8,190 nucleotides of DNA from Methanobacteriota archaeon (lineage in GTDB: Archaea; Thermoplasmatota; Poseidoniia; Poseidoniales; Poseidoniaceae), in contig PADF01000044.1 of assembly GCA_002702945.1 (NCBI GenBank), positions 10,229 to 18,418 of the forward strand. Direction: 5' to 3'. The translations under genes were made by a program, and so were the position numbers. Position 1 is the stretch's first letter, and every line of letters begins with the position of its first letter. The notes beneath the pieces are model-generated. The model was not told the origin of the DNA. It did no database searches and was given only the letters and a program-made list of their open reading frames with translations. This document shows positions 1-7,755 of the stretch, piece by piece.

Positions 1-3000
1 GATGAACAAGGATACGGTTCTGATTTATATGGCTCTATAATTGGAGATTTTACTAATAGTATCACATCAACCAATGCAGCAAAGGATAGATGTGGAGAGG
101 GCGAATTATTCGCTGTTATTGTTTCAAGCGATACTACCAGTAGTAAATTGAGCATTGTAACTGGGGATGATGCAAAAGTTGCTTGGGAAGTTGATTTGGG
201 ACTCACTGAAGATATACGATCAACGCCAATGCTATTTGATGTAAATGACGATGGAAGGTTAGAAATTTTATTGGTTTACGATACTAGTTCATCACTGGAA
301 GTCGAATTATGGTCGCCAGAATTAGACTGTTCCGAATCTGGGTGGCAAAAAAGTGGGCATTCGAATGAGAAAATGTGGTCAATGAGTGATTCTAATTATA
401 GAATTGGAATTGAAAGTCCACACTTCCCAACCCGAAATAGTGACCATAAATCTGTAACTCAACCATTACTAGCGGATTTGAAACTCGATGGTAGCCCTGA
501 ACTAGTGCTATCTGTAGTAAATGAAAATACAAATGACCCGACTGTAGTTTCACTATCATTGACAAGTTCAACACCCACAGATTTTGACTGGGAAGTAGTT
601 TTGGATCGTGGAACTCATCCATCAGACCCTTCTTGGGGGGCACTGGACAGTTCGAATACTGCTATTGTTCTAACAACAATTGATTCTAATTCAGGAAATA
701 TGTGGATTTGGAGAATCGATGGTGCAACTGGTTCCCTCGATTGGGAAAGAGTGGCGATTACTGGTACCGATTCTGATCAGGATGCACCACGTCTTAGACT
801 CCCTGGCCCAGTTATTGTTCAACTAGACAATGATGCCGCACCTGAAATGATTCTTACTATCCCTACGGATTCTAATGGCCGTTCTCCTGGAAATGGAGCT
901 AAATTTATTGCCATGGAAATGACTTCTACAACTGAAATCTTTGACTTCAGAACTCCTAATGGATATTCAGATTCTCAACCACTCCCGATTGATACCGATG
1001 GGGACTTGATTCATGATAGATTATGCTGGGTAACTTGGTATTCAGAATCATCTGTGAATTTTAATCGTAAAGGAATGGCTGGTTGCCATGATATTTCCTC
1101 CAATAACCCAATTAAAGAATGGTCGAAAGATATGCAGAGAGGTTCTGGAAATGATAATGATGAAATTGGAGTTTCACCACCTATATGGATGGATATAGAC
1201 GGAGATGAATTCTATGAGCTAATCGTACCATTCGGAAAAAGACTCTGGGCATTTAATGGAGAAGATGGCTCCTCATCTGCGATTTCAAGTGGGTGGTCGT
1301 CACCATTAAGTATGCCACATAGAGTTTGGTCATCTCCTGCAGTTGCAGATATGGATGGCGACGGTACCTTAGATATTCTAATTGGAGACACTCTCGTCTC
1401 TCAACAAGTTTCTGATTTTGCACCACTAAGTGATGGGCGAGGAATTAGCTTCAACCCCAATCAACCCGATCCAGGGAATTTAGTGACCGTTACTGGTCAA
1501 TTCAGTAATATTGGAACTATGGATAATGAAGATGACCTTGATGTAGTGATATTACAGAATGGAAATGAAATTGCTCGAGAGAGATTCGATGATGTAAAAC
1601 CCGTAGCTCCTACAGGTGAAGGAGGACCATACACATTCAGCGTTGATATTACCGCTGAATTGGGAATTCATGAGTTTGAAATGATTCTTGACATAAATGG
1701 TAATTTAACAGAGGCCAGAGAAGATAACAATCATGAAATTTCGCAATTAACCGTAGTGGAGCCTTATGTGGCAGTATTAGACATACCAATTGAAATTCCT
1801 CGTATCGTTCCCGGAACATCTGAAAGTGTCACTATTAGCTTAAATTCAATAGGTTCACGAACTGAATCTTGGACTCTTACTTGGAATGATGATAATCTCC
1901 CTGATGGGTGGAATTTCAATCTGATGAGTAATCAAAATATCAATCCCACATTGATACCTGGAAGCCCAGTAGATGTAGACTTCTCAGTAGGTATTCCTAG
2001 TGATGCACTTGGAGATGAGAATTCATATGTTGATCTGACATTGACTCTTGACCTTGATTCAAACATTAGTTCTACTGTAAGATTGCCGATTGAGGTTCTT
2101 AGGACTCGAGGTTTTTCAGTAGTTGGTCCTGATGGACTATCTGTGAGCGAGGGTGTTGGAAAACCAGGAAATACAGCCACTGCATGGTTGATGGTTGAAA
2201 ACCTAGGAAACGCATATGAATCTACCACTTCAATCGATTGGAGCGCTCCTTCATGGGGAGGTAACCCTACATTACATAATACCGAAGGATCTGAAGTATT
2301 CTCTCTTAACTTAGCACCTAATGAAAAACGTGAATTATTTGTTAATCTTGAAACTCCGAGTGGAATATTACCAGGTTCGACTACTTCTACCACTATGAGC
2401 ATGTGTATCGGTAGTGGTGAAGATTTGATGTGTGAAGATTTGGTTGTGAATTTCACAGCCTCTGGAGTAACTGTCGAGAACATACACACAAGAACTCTAC
2501 CTAATCAATCATTAGTTTGGGAGTTAAATGCTGATTTGCCATCCTCTGGTGAACTGAAATGGAATCTAGTATCTGCACAGATGATTCAGTCTGGATGGAT
2601 TTGGAGCGTTGATGGAGACCTTACAATTAATGGATCGGTACTTGAAATCATTGGAATTGCTGACCAATCTGTTTCAGGTAACATATACCTTAGTTTACCA
2701 GTGAATGCTATTCCTAAAAGGCATGTTTTCAGTACAACTGCTGATGGAATTAGCGATCATGATCTTGATTTCAGCCTTCATGTTTTGCAAGTCTACAGGA
2801 CAAAGGCAACTGTTGTTGCACCAGTCCCTAATTCCCCTACCGAACCAGTGTCATTATTCGTTGAAGTTACTAATCAAATACAACTTAGATTAGAAAATCC
2901 TGGTAATGGACAAGATGATTTCATTCTAACTGCAGATACTATGTTTAATGAAACCATGTCCTCAGACCCTACCGTTGAATATAACATTGCAATTCCTCAG

Positions 3001-5403
3001 AAAACACTTGGACCTCTTGCAACTACTACTCTGTCAGTGGATGTTATTTTATCCGAAGATACTCCGGCATTGGAACCATTTTGGCTCAGTTTCACATGGA
3101 CTTCACTAGGCAATGAGTCAGTATTTTCTGTAGTTTATTTACTTGTTCAAGCAGAACCAGACCATAATTGGAACTTGGAATTTGAAGATGGTTTAGATTA
3201 TCAAGTAGTGCCAGAACAAGAACTTTCAATGAATTTTACTGCTAAGAATATTGGTAATGCGATTGACAAATTGATTGTCAAGCCAAGTTTTAATTTACAA
3301 TATTTTGAACAAGATGAAAGTATTTGGTCTGCTAGCGAAATCACAGAATCAGATATTTTAGTTAACCAAACAGTCGACTTAAAACTTAACTTTACAGTTC
3401 CAAAAGATGCTTGGCATGGTACGATAGCAAATTTGAATCTAGGAATATATTCTGATACTCTACTCATAGATAATTTGACCTTGAATTTTTCAGTCAATCA
3501 TGTATCTGGTTGGAGATTAAACCTTTCAGAAACTAATCTAGTTGTTGATCCTAGCGGTGGGAATTTAACCCTGAGTGTTGAACAGTTGGGCAACAAAGCA
3601 ACTGAACCTTGGTTTAGCAAAGCTGGTTCTGGATGGAATATTTCCTATCCAGATTATGGATCAATTGTTCAACCATTCGATGAGTCTTCTGTCACTGTCT
3701 TTGTCACTCCCCCTGAAAATGCTATTGCGGGTGAAGTTGGAATAATCAAATTGAGGATTTCAGATGGTGATGGTTCAGGAGAAGTGATACAAGAAGTCCC
3801 TGTAAGAGTTGGAACGGCGCCAGAAATAAGTATAGGCCATGCAGGTAGCTGGATGGTTAATGAGCAAGGCGGAATGCCAACTGCTTGGGTTGAGAATTTA
3901 GGAAATGACATCGCAACTCTCGATGTTAGATTATTTGGTTTACCAAATGATTGGATAAAAAATGCACCAAATACAATTGTTATTGCGCCGGGACAAATTT
4001 TAGGATTGCCATTTGATATTGTCCCACCTTCTGATTGGGATGGTCAATCAATGGTAGTGAATTTTGAAATAGAACATCCAAGCCTTGGAATTTCCTCTAT
4101 GGCAATAACAGTTGAGAATAGTTCCTTTTCTTTCTCATCATCACCTGTTCTGAGTGGTATTTCAGATAGAAATATGACAATAGATTACAATGGTGATCTC
4201 GAATTAACATCCCAAGATACTAATATTGATTTTTCACAAGATTCGGGGTTAATGTCAATTACATTACCCAGTTCTAGAATGAACTTTACATTGTCAGACC
4301 CGCAAGACTCTTCGTTAGAGTATGTTATACATTTAGATGGTAGAACTTTACCTGAAGTTACTGGGAATTGTAATCTAGAGGTAAATTCATTCGATAACTT
4401 GGGCATGGTACCAATTTCTGGTAAAGTTGGACAATGCCAATTATTTGCTTCAAATGAAGAGACTTTGCGAGGTACAATAATCTTAATTTCCAACTCCGGC
4501 ATTCAAGTCCCTATTTCGGATTCAGGAGTTGTACTGGGTAAATCACAAAATCAGACCATTGACATAAATCTATCATCTTGGAGCACCGATGCAGGAACAA
4601 TTGAATTAAAATTAATGTTTATAGATAATTATGGTAGAATAATCGCCGAGGATGCAGTTACAGTAGTATCTAGAAGTAGCGGATGGAATATTGGGATTGC
4701 AAATTTCAATGCTGATGGAGATATTAAGATAGATATCTCAAGAACAGAATACAATAGACTGATTGGAGTGACATGTAAACTAAAAGTCAGTGCTGCAACT
4801 AGTAATTGGGAAGAAACATTGGTTGTCGATATTGGAGGATTGGAATTCGCTCCAAAGTTAGTTATTGATGACCCTGGGGATTTGGTTAATGATGGTGAAA
4901 AACTGACAGCAGTCATATCATGTGCAAGTCCTTATGATATAGACGATAATCCCGAGGATGATATTTCTACTACTACATTCTCCAAGAGTTCCACAATTAA
5001 TGTCGGAATTTCTGATGTTATAGTTGCCATTGGTATTTCAATAGTTCTTGTAGTGATTGCTTTCTTTGCCGGTCTTCTACAAGTTAGAGAAGATCAATCT
5101 GAAAAGAAAATTAAACAGTCAAGCGAGAAGATAGTTACTGAAATTGAACAAATTGAAGAGGTAGAATCTATTGAAGAAATCGATGACTTTAGCATGGAAT
5201 TCGATGAAGATTTAGAGAATATTAGCGATGATGTTATAGATTTAGATGAAGAAACAACACCTTCTGTTGATGAAGAGATAGTTAGAGAATTAGACACTTC
5301 GGCATCTGGCAGATTAGCTTCATTAAGGGATGAATTGGATGATGAAAACATTATAGAAAAAAGACCTATTAAGGATAGAATGGATGAATTCTTCAATAGA
5401 TAA
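1..5403 (+). CDS. Giant surface protein: beta-propeller, CARDB-like domain, Ig-like modules, TM helix, acidic tail (5'-partial)
   Basis: The frame is open from base 1. The first in-frame start-like codon (TTG, 148) is not a credible start, because the 49 codons before it continue the same beta-propeller sequence. The start and any signal peptide therefore lie upstream. Residues here count from base 1 (1800 visible). Residues about 30-465 carry propeller repeats with Asp-rich loops of the FG-GAP/VCBS kind starting near 76, 155, 270, 327, 393 and 446 (DVNDDG, DIDGDE, DMDGDG), mixed with PQQ-like strands such as VTGDDAKVAWEVDLG. About 479-588 resembles CARDB, ending in EAREDNNHE. About 590-1375 is a series of Ig-like modules resembling NEW3/COG1470 domains. 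About 1376-1670 is beta-rich and unassigned. A transmembrane helix lies at 1673-1693, then a tail of about 107 residues with roughly 38 Asp/Glu. Inferred topology is a large extracellular part with C-terminal anchoring; the ligand is unknown. Adhesion, polymer binding or cell-envelope structure are all possible. Confidence 0.85.
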   Translation, partial: DEQGYGSDLYGSIIGDFTNSITSTNAAKDRCGEGELFAVIVSSDTTSSKLSIVTGDDAKVAWEVDLGLTEDIRSTPMLFDVNDDGRLEILLVYDTSSSLEVELWSPELDCSESGWQKSGHSNEKMWSMSDSNYRIGIESPHFPTRNSDHKSVTQPLLADLKLDGSPELVLSVVNENTNDPTVVSLSLTSSTPTDFDWEVVLDRGTHPSDPSWGALDSSNTAIVLTTIDSNSGNMWIWRIDGATGSLDWERVAITGTDSDQDAPRLRLPGPVIVQLDNDAAPEMILTIPTDSNGRSPGNGAKFIAMEMTSTTEIFDFRTPNGYSDSQPLPIDTDGDLIHDRLCWVTWYSESSVNFNRKGMAGCHDISSNNPIKEWSKDMQRGSGNDNDEIGVSPPIWMDIDGDEFYELIVPFGKRLWAFNGEDGSSSAISSGWSSPLSMPHRVWSSPAVADMDGDGTLDILIGDTLVSQQVSDFAPLSDGRGISFNPNQPDPGNLVTVTGQFSNIGTMDNEDDLDVVILQNGNEIARERFDDVKPVAPTGEGGPYTFSVDITAELGIHEFEMILDINGNLTEAREDNNHEISQLTVVEPYVAVLDIPIEIPRIVPGTSESVTISLNSIGSRTESWTLTWNDDNLPDGWNFNLMSNQNINPTLIPGSPVDVDFSVGIPSDALGDENSYVDLTLTLDLDSNISSTVRLPIEVLRTRGFSVVGPDGLSVSEGVGKPGNTATAWLMVENLGNAYESTTSIDWSAPSWGGNPTLHNTEGSEVFSLNLAPNEKRELFVNLETPSGILPGSTTSTTMSMCIGSGEDLMCEDLVVNFTASGVTVENIHTRTLPNQSLVWELNADLPSSGELKWNLVSAQMIQSGWIWSVDGDLTINGSVLEIIGIADQSVSGNIYLSLPVNAIPKRHVFSTTADGISDHDLDFSLHVLQVYRTKATVVAPVPNSPTEPVSLFVEVTNQIQLRLENPGNGQDDFILTADTMFNETMSSDPTVEYNIAIPQKTLGPLATTTLSVDVILSEDTPALEPFWLSFTWTSLGNESVFSVVYLLVQAEPDHNWNLEFEDGLDYQVVPEQELSMNFTAKNIGNAIDKLIVKPSFNLQYFEQDESIWSASEITESDILVNQTVDLKLNFTVPKDAWHGTIANLNLGIYSDTLLIDNLTLNFSVNHVSGWRLNLSETNLVVDPSGGNLTLSVEQLGNKATEPWFSKAGSGWNISYPDYGSIVQPFDESSVTVFVTPPENAIAGEVGIIKLRISDGDGSGEVIQEVPVRVGTAPEISIGHAGSWMVNEQGGMPTAWVENLGNDIATLDVRLFGLPNDWIKNAPNTIVIAPGQILGLPFDIVPPSDWDGQSMVVNFEIEHPSLGISSMAITVENSSFSFSSSPVLSGISDRNMTIDYNGDLELTSQDTNIDFSQDSGLMSITLPSSRMNFTLSDPQDSSLEYVIHLDGRTLPEVTGNCNLEVNSFDNLGMVPISGKVGQCQLFASNEETLRGTIILISNSGIQVPISDSGVVLGKSQNQTIDINLSSWSTDAGTIELKLMFIDNYGRIIAEDAVTVVSRSSGWNIGIANFNADGDIKIDISRTEYNRLIGVTCKLKVSAATSNWEETLVVDIGGLEFAPKLVIDDPGDLVNDGEKLTAVISCASPYDIDDNPEDDISTTTFSKSSTINVGISDVIVAIGISIVLVVIAFFAGLLQVREDQSEKKIKQSSEKIVTEIEQIEEVESIEEIDDFSMEFDEDLENISDDVIDLDEETTPSVDEEIVRELDTSASGRLASLRDELDDENIIEKRPIKDRMDEFFNR
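1768..4125 (+). repeat. Tandem Ig-like protein modules (about 104-119 residues each) inside the giant surface protein
   Basis: A recurring motif, roughly (E/L/K)-N-x-G-N or a variant, appears at residues near 615 (LNSIGS), 734 (ENLGN), 850 (SSGEL, degenerate), 966 (ENPGN), 1083 (KNIGN), 1195 (EQLGN) and 1299 (ENLGN). Intervals are about 119, 116, 116, 117, 112 and 104 residues. In five of the seven copies a Trp follows 16-22 residues later (W637, W752, W866, W1212, W1318), often as GW or DW. This matches the usual look of NEW3/COG1470-type beta-sandwich domains. The repetition is at protein level only; the DNA copies have diverged, so this is an old duplication series rather than a recent expansion. 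The domain family is inferred by eye, while the periodicity is seen directly. Confidence 0.65.
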
Positions 5404-5441
5404 TTGCAAGACCTTATTGCTTAGCGTCAATTGCCCCACAC

Positions 5442-6125
5442 ATGGAGTTAGACAGTTTATCTGAGTCTACAACATCCTTCTTCACACTTGATGCTTGTAA
5501 TGGTGAAATTGCTGAAAAAATAATTTTAACTCTATCTAAAACTAGTGATGAACTTAACAGTCAATGGTTAGAAATGATAGAAGAAAATGATGAAATAAAT
5601 TCTAGACTAAGAAGTCAAGGAATTGATAACCCAAGTAGCCGGATATCTATTTCATGGGACGATGCAATGATACTTTTCACCTGTAGTATTGTTGTAAATA
5701 ATCAGCAACGTCCAGTTCCTTTGGGTGAACAACTTTCCAAGGAAAGATTCGGGAGATTTCCTTGGGGCAATGGTTCAGCTATTGGCTATTTGATAGAATT
5801 TTTAAGACCTAATACACGAAATTCTACTGATAATGAAGATTATGACAACTTAATTTTACTTCTTAAAAAATTAAATTCATACTGTATCGAATCTCCAATG
5901 GGTGGAGAAAAATATCGAAGTGGCAAGGGCGGTTTATCGATTTGTGGTTTTCTTAATAAATCTGAAGTATACCAATTACGAAATTATCTAACTGGAAGGG
6001 TTTGGAGTGTTTCTGCTGATGAACCACTTGATGGAGGAGTTAGAGACGCCATCAAACATCTAGTTTCAATACTAAAATCCGCTGAAAGAAGAGGTGTTGG
6101 AGCAATGCTAAGAGCCCATTCGTAG
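5442..6125 (+). CDS. Conserved-looking hypothetical protein, 227 residues, function unknown
   Basis: I do not recognise this protein. It begins at ATG 5442, 38 bp after the stop of the giant surface gene, and no clear Shine-Dalgarno sequence precedes it, so a leaderless or weakly initiated mRNA is likely. There is no signal peptide or transmembrane segment, so it should be cytoplasmic. Residues about 20-57 look helical and charged (AEKIILTLSKTSDELNSQWL). A middle part has the motifs RFGRFPWGNGSAIGYLIEFL (101-120) and GGEKYRSGKGGLSICGFLNK (154-173). The end is helical and basic (DAIKHLVSILKSAERRGVGA, then MLRAHS). The glycine-rich GKGG patch is not a P-loop. Codon use and base composition match the upstream gene, so co-transcription is plausible. 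The stop codon (6123-6125) directly touches the purC stop on the other strand. Confidence 0.8.
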   Translation: MELDSLSESTTSFFTLDACNGEIAEKIILTLSKTSDELNSQWLEMIEENDEINSRLRSQGIDNPSSRISISWDDAMILFTCSIVVNNQQRPVPLGEQLSKERFGRFPWGNGSAIGYLIEFLRPNTRNSTDNEDYDNLILLLKKLNSYCIESPMGGEKYRSGKGGLSICGFLNKSEVYQLRNYLTGRVWSVSADEPLDGGVRDAIKHLVSILKSAERRGVGAMLRAHS

Positions 6126-7031
6126 TTAGAATTCATTAGATGTCAAGCGCTCATACATTGACCCGTATAATTCTGCAGTCTGGTCGATAATTTGTTGTGG
6201 TAATGCAGGAATAGGTGGATCTTGAGTGCCAGCATCTCTAGCTTTCTTAAGTTCAACTTGATGACCTGTTTCGATATAATGGGTTCTTACAAACTCCTTA
6301 GAAAGTTCGATACATTCACCATTAGCATAAGCTTCAGCATCCCACCATCGGTCTTCATCCAAAGTTCCGAATGTATCAACCAGAACTACTTTACGACCAG
6401 GCCCTAAAGCAAATTCTTTCTTACCATCCACATGGATTAAACCATTCTTAGAAGCCTCACGCTCAATCAATGCATCAACCTTCAAGACAACATTGAATAT
6501 TTCATCCAATTCTTCCTTGGTTATATTTGAAATCTCGAGTGCTTCCTCATTAGAGATATTTCTATCAAACTTTTCGAACTTTGTTGTAACTTCCAAAAAT
6601 GGTTTGGATAATTTAGTACCATATTCACAGTCTTCTGAAACCCCTAATTGCTCAGCAGTCAATTCTCCTCTCTGGAATCTTCTCCATGCAGAACCTGAAA
6701 GGTAATGTCGACAAATAATTTCAAGTGGGACAAATACCCATTCCATATCACGAGGTATTGCACCTGGTTCTTTGATAACCTCTACTTTTCTAACAAGACA
6801 ACGGTCTGCAGCATTTACTTCAACTAAATGAGTTCCACATATTTCTTCTTCTTCAATCAATTTAAACCAGTGAGCAGTAGTTCTGTTCAACGATTCACCC
6901 TTTCTAGGAATCAATGAAGGAATGATTTGATCGAAAACTGAAATCTGATTAGTGAATCTAAATTCTAGAATATCTGGGTCATCTGTTGACCACACTTGCT
7001 TAACTTTACCTTGATATAACATCTCGCCCAT
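6126..7031 (-). CDS. purC: Phosphoribosylaminoimidazole-succinocarboxamide (SAICAR) synthetase
   Basis: The enzyme joins CAIR and L-aspartate using ATP to give SAICAR in de novo purine (IMP) synthesis, in the cytoplasm. Family hallmarks in order are the N-terminal nucleotide-binding loop YQGKVKQVW (6-14), SVFD (31-34, usually SAFD), RKGESLN (43-49), the signature VPLEIICRHYLSGSAW (101-116), EVTTKFEKFDRNIS (147-160), DGKKEFALG (202-210) and VDTFGTLDEDRWW (218-230). The acidic residues expected to bind metal (E206 and D219 by family pattern) are present. At 301 residues it belongs to the longer PurC form, with a C-terminal extension (PPIPALPQQIIDQTAELYGS onward) like yeast Ade1 rather than the roughly 240-residue E. 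coli form. An in-frame TGA lies 12 nt upstream of ATG 7031, so the start is this ATG or the one at codon 4 (7022). It lies 50 bp downstream of aIF6 on the same strand. Confidence 0.95.
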   Translation of the reverse strand: MGEMLYQGKVKQVWSTDDPDILEFRFTNQISVFDQIIPSLIPRKGESLNRTTAHWFKLIEEEEICGTHLVEVNAADRCLVRKVEVIKEPGAIPRDMEWVFVPLEIICRHYLSGSAWRRFQRGELTAEQLGVSEDCEYGTKLSKPFLEVTTKFEKFDRNISNEEALEISNITKEELDEIFNVVLKVDALIEREASKNGLIHVDGKKEFALGPGRKVVLVDTFGTLDEDRWWDAEAYANGECIELSKEFVRTHYIETGHQVELKKARDAGTQDPPIPALPQQIIDQTAELYGSMYERLTSNEF

Positions 7032-7055
7032 AACATGTGTTCATTGAAAACGGCC

Positions 7056-7086
7056 TTTGAACATTTCAGTGCTTGAAAGGTTCAAA
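7056..7086 (-). promoter_or_regulatory. 31-bp inverted repeat between aIF6 and purC (operator, terminator or processing hairpin)
   Basis: Outer arms TTTGAAC (7056-7062) and GTTCAAA (7080-7086) are perfectly complementary. After one A/G mismatch, inner arms TTTC (7064-7067) and GAAA (7075-7078) also pair, leaving a 7-nt loop (7068-7074). That is 11 paired positions out of 12. The right arm covers the aIF6 stop codon (7082-7084), and the left arm ends 25 bp before the purC ATG. In the RNA sense it is followed by only a weak T run (GGCCGTTTTC). It may be an intrinsic signal ending aIF6 mRNA, or a dyad-symmetric protein-binding site with half-sites about two helical turns apart, placed to control purC. 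The symmetry is seen directly; the role is inferred. Confidence 0.55.
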
Positions 7087-7744
7087 TTAATCCCAAAGCA
7101 TCTTCAATTCGATTCATTTCAGGGCCTGTTGTCTCTGTACCTGCTAAAGCACCATTATTAGTTGAACAGATACCTGCGCCAACATATGGAGAGCCAAAAC
7201 CGACTGTCCCAACCATTGGAGGAACACGTAGTACTTCCTCAATCAATGCAACTTCTTCGGGAGTTATATCTGGATGAAGAAGTACACCTTGGTCATTGGT
7301 AACGCCAAGACTTCCTACTACATCTTGTCCTGCAATAGTTGTAGCAACAACGTCAACTCCCATTACATCAGCTATTATTTCTAATCCATCGTGAGGAACA
7401 CTAGGTGATGCTACAACACCATTTTCATTTACTAGAAGTAAATTTCCAGCAGTATTAACTCCGCCTTCCATTACAACAACATCCCCATAAGAGGTCAATT
7501 TATCGATGTCCTCATCTGTAGCAATATCGGCAACTGCAATTCCTCTAGAGTTGCCGGAAAGTAGTGCACCAACTAAGTTTGAACCTCCAATCGACTGTGC
7601 ACAAGTTTCCATATCTAGAACAGATTGAATAGTTTCAATTATCGGATTTGGCAATTCAGGAGGGTGGAAAATTATTTGTCCAACTGAAGCAAGATGTATA
7701 CCTACTTGATCACTACCAAAGATATCTATAGTGTCAATAGCCAT
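7082..7744 (-). CDS. eif6: Translation initiation factor 6 (aIF6), large-subunit anti-association factor
   Basis: aIF6 binds the 50S subunit and prevents premature joining with 30S; the eukaryotic homologue also acts in 60S maturation. The chosen ATG (7744) gives 220 residues, the usual archaeal length. The pentein-type repeats of the family are visible: SNLVGALLSGNSRGIAVA (55-72), GGVNTAGNLLLVNENGVVAS (94-113), GQDVVGSLGVTNDQGVLLHP (139-158), and the closing VGTVGFGSPYVGAGICSTNN (178-197) followed by GTETTGPEMNRIEDAL. A longer frame using TTG at 7753 would add three residues, but the sequence MAIDTIDIFGSDQVGIHLAS from ATG 7744 fits the normal N-terminus, and GGGAG lies 11 nt upstream of it. 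It is separated from the 5S gene by a strong terminator, so it probably has its own promoter, and may share mRNA with purC. Usual archaeal partners such as L31e and L39e are not beside it here. Confidence 0.95.
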   Translation of the reverse strand: MAIDTIDIFGSDQVGIHLASVGQIIFHPPELPNPIIETIQSVLDMETCAQSIGGSNLVGALLSGNSRGIAVADIATDEDIDKLTSYGDVVVMEGGVNTAGNLLLVNENGVVASPSVPHDGLEIIADVMGVDVVATTIAGQDVVGSLGVTNDQGVLLHPDITPEEVALIEEVLRVPPMVGTVGFGSPYVGAGICSTNNGALAGTETTGPEMNRIEDALGLI

Positions 7745-7755
7745 CTCAATCAATA

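Noticed and set aside
148..150. TTG at 148 as the start of the giant surface protein
   Set aside because: The same frame is open back to base 1 and the upstream 49 residues continue the propeller-like sequence. There is no signal peptide after 148, although the protein is clearly exported.
1932..2489. 185-residue open frame on the minus strand
   Set aside because: It lies wholly inside the giant gene on the opposite strand, has no recognisable domain or start signals, and its composition is that of an antisense shadow.
5404..5441. A promoter or terminator between the surface gene and the unknown gene
   Set aside because: The 38-bp gap has only a weak CTTATTG patch and a 4-bp GCAA/TTGC pairing, too little to call either.
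5925..5936. GKGG patch of the unknown protein as a nucleotide-binding P-loop
   Set aside because: It lacks the GxxxxGK(S/T) spacing and there is no Walker B partner.
7745..7753. TTG 7753 as the aIF6 start
   Set aside because: It adds only three residues, GGGAG would be just 2 nt away, and the ATG at 7744 gives the standard aIF6 N-terminus and length.
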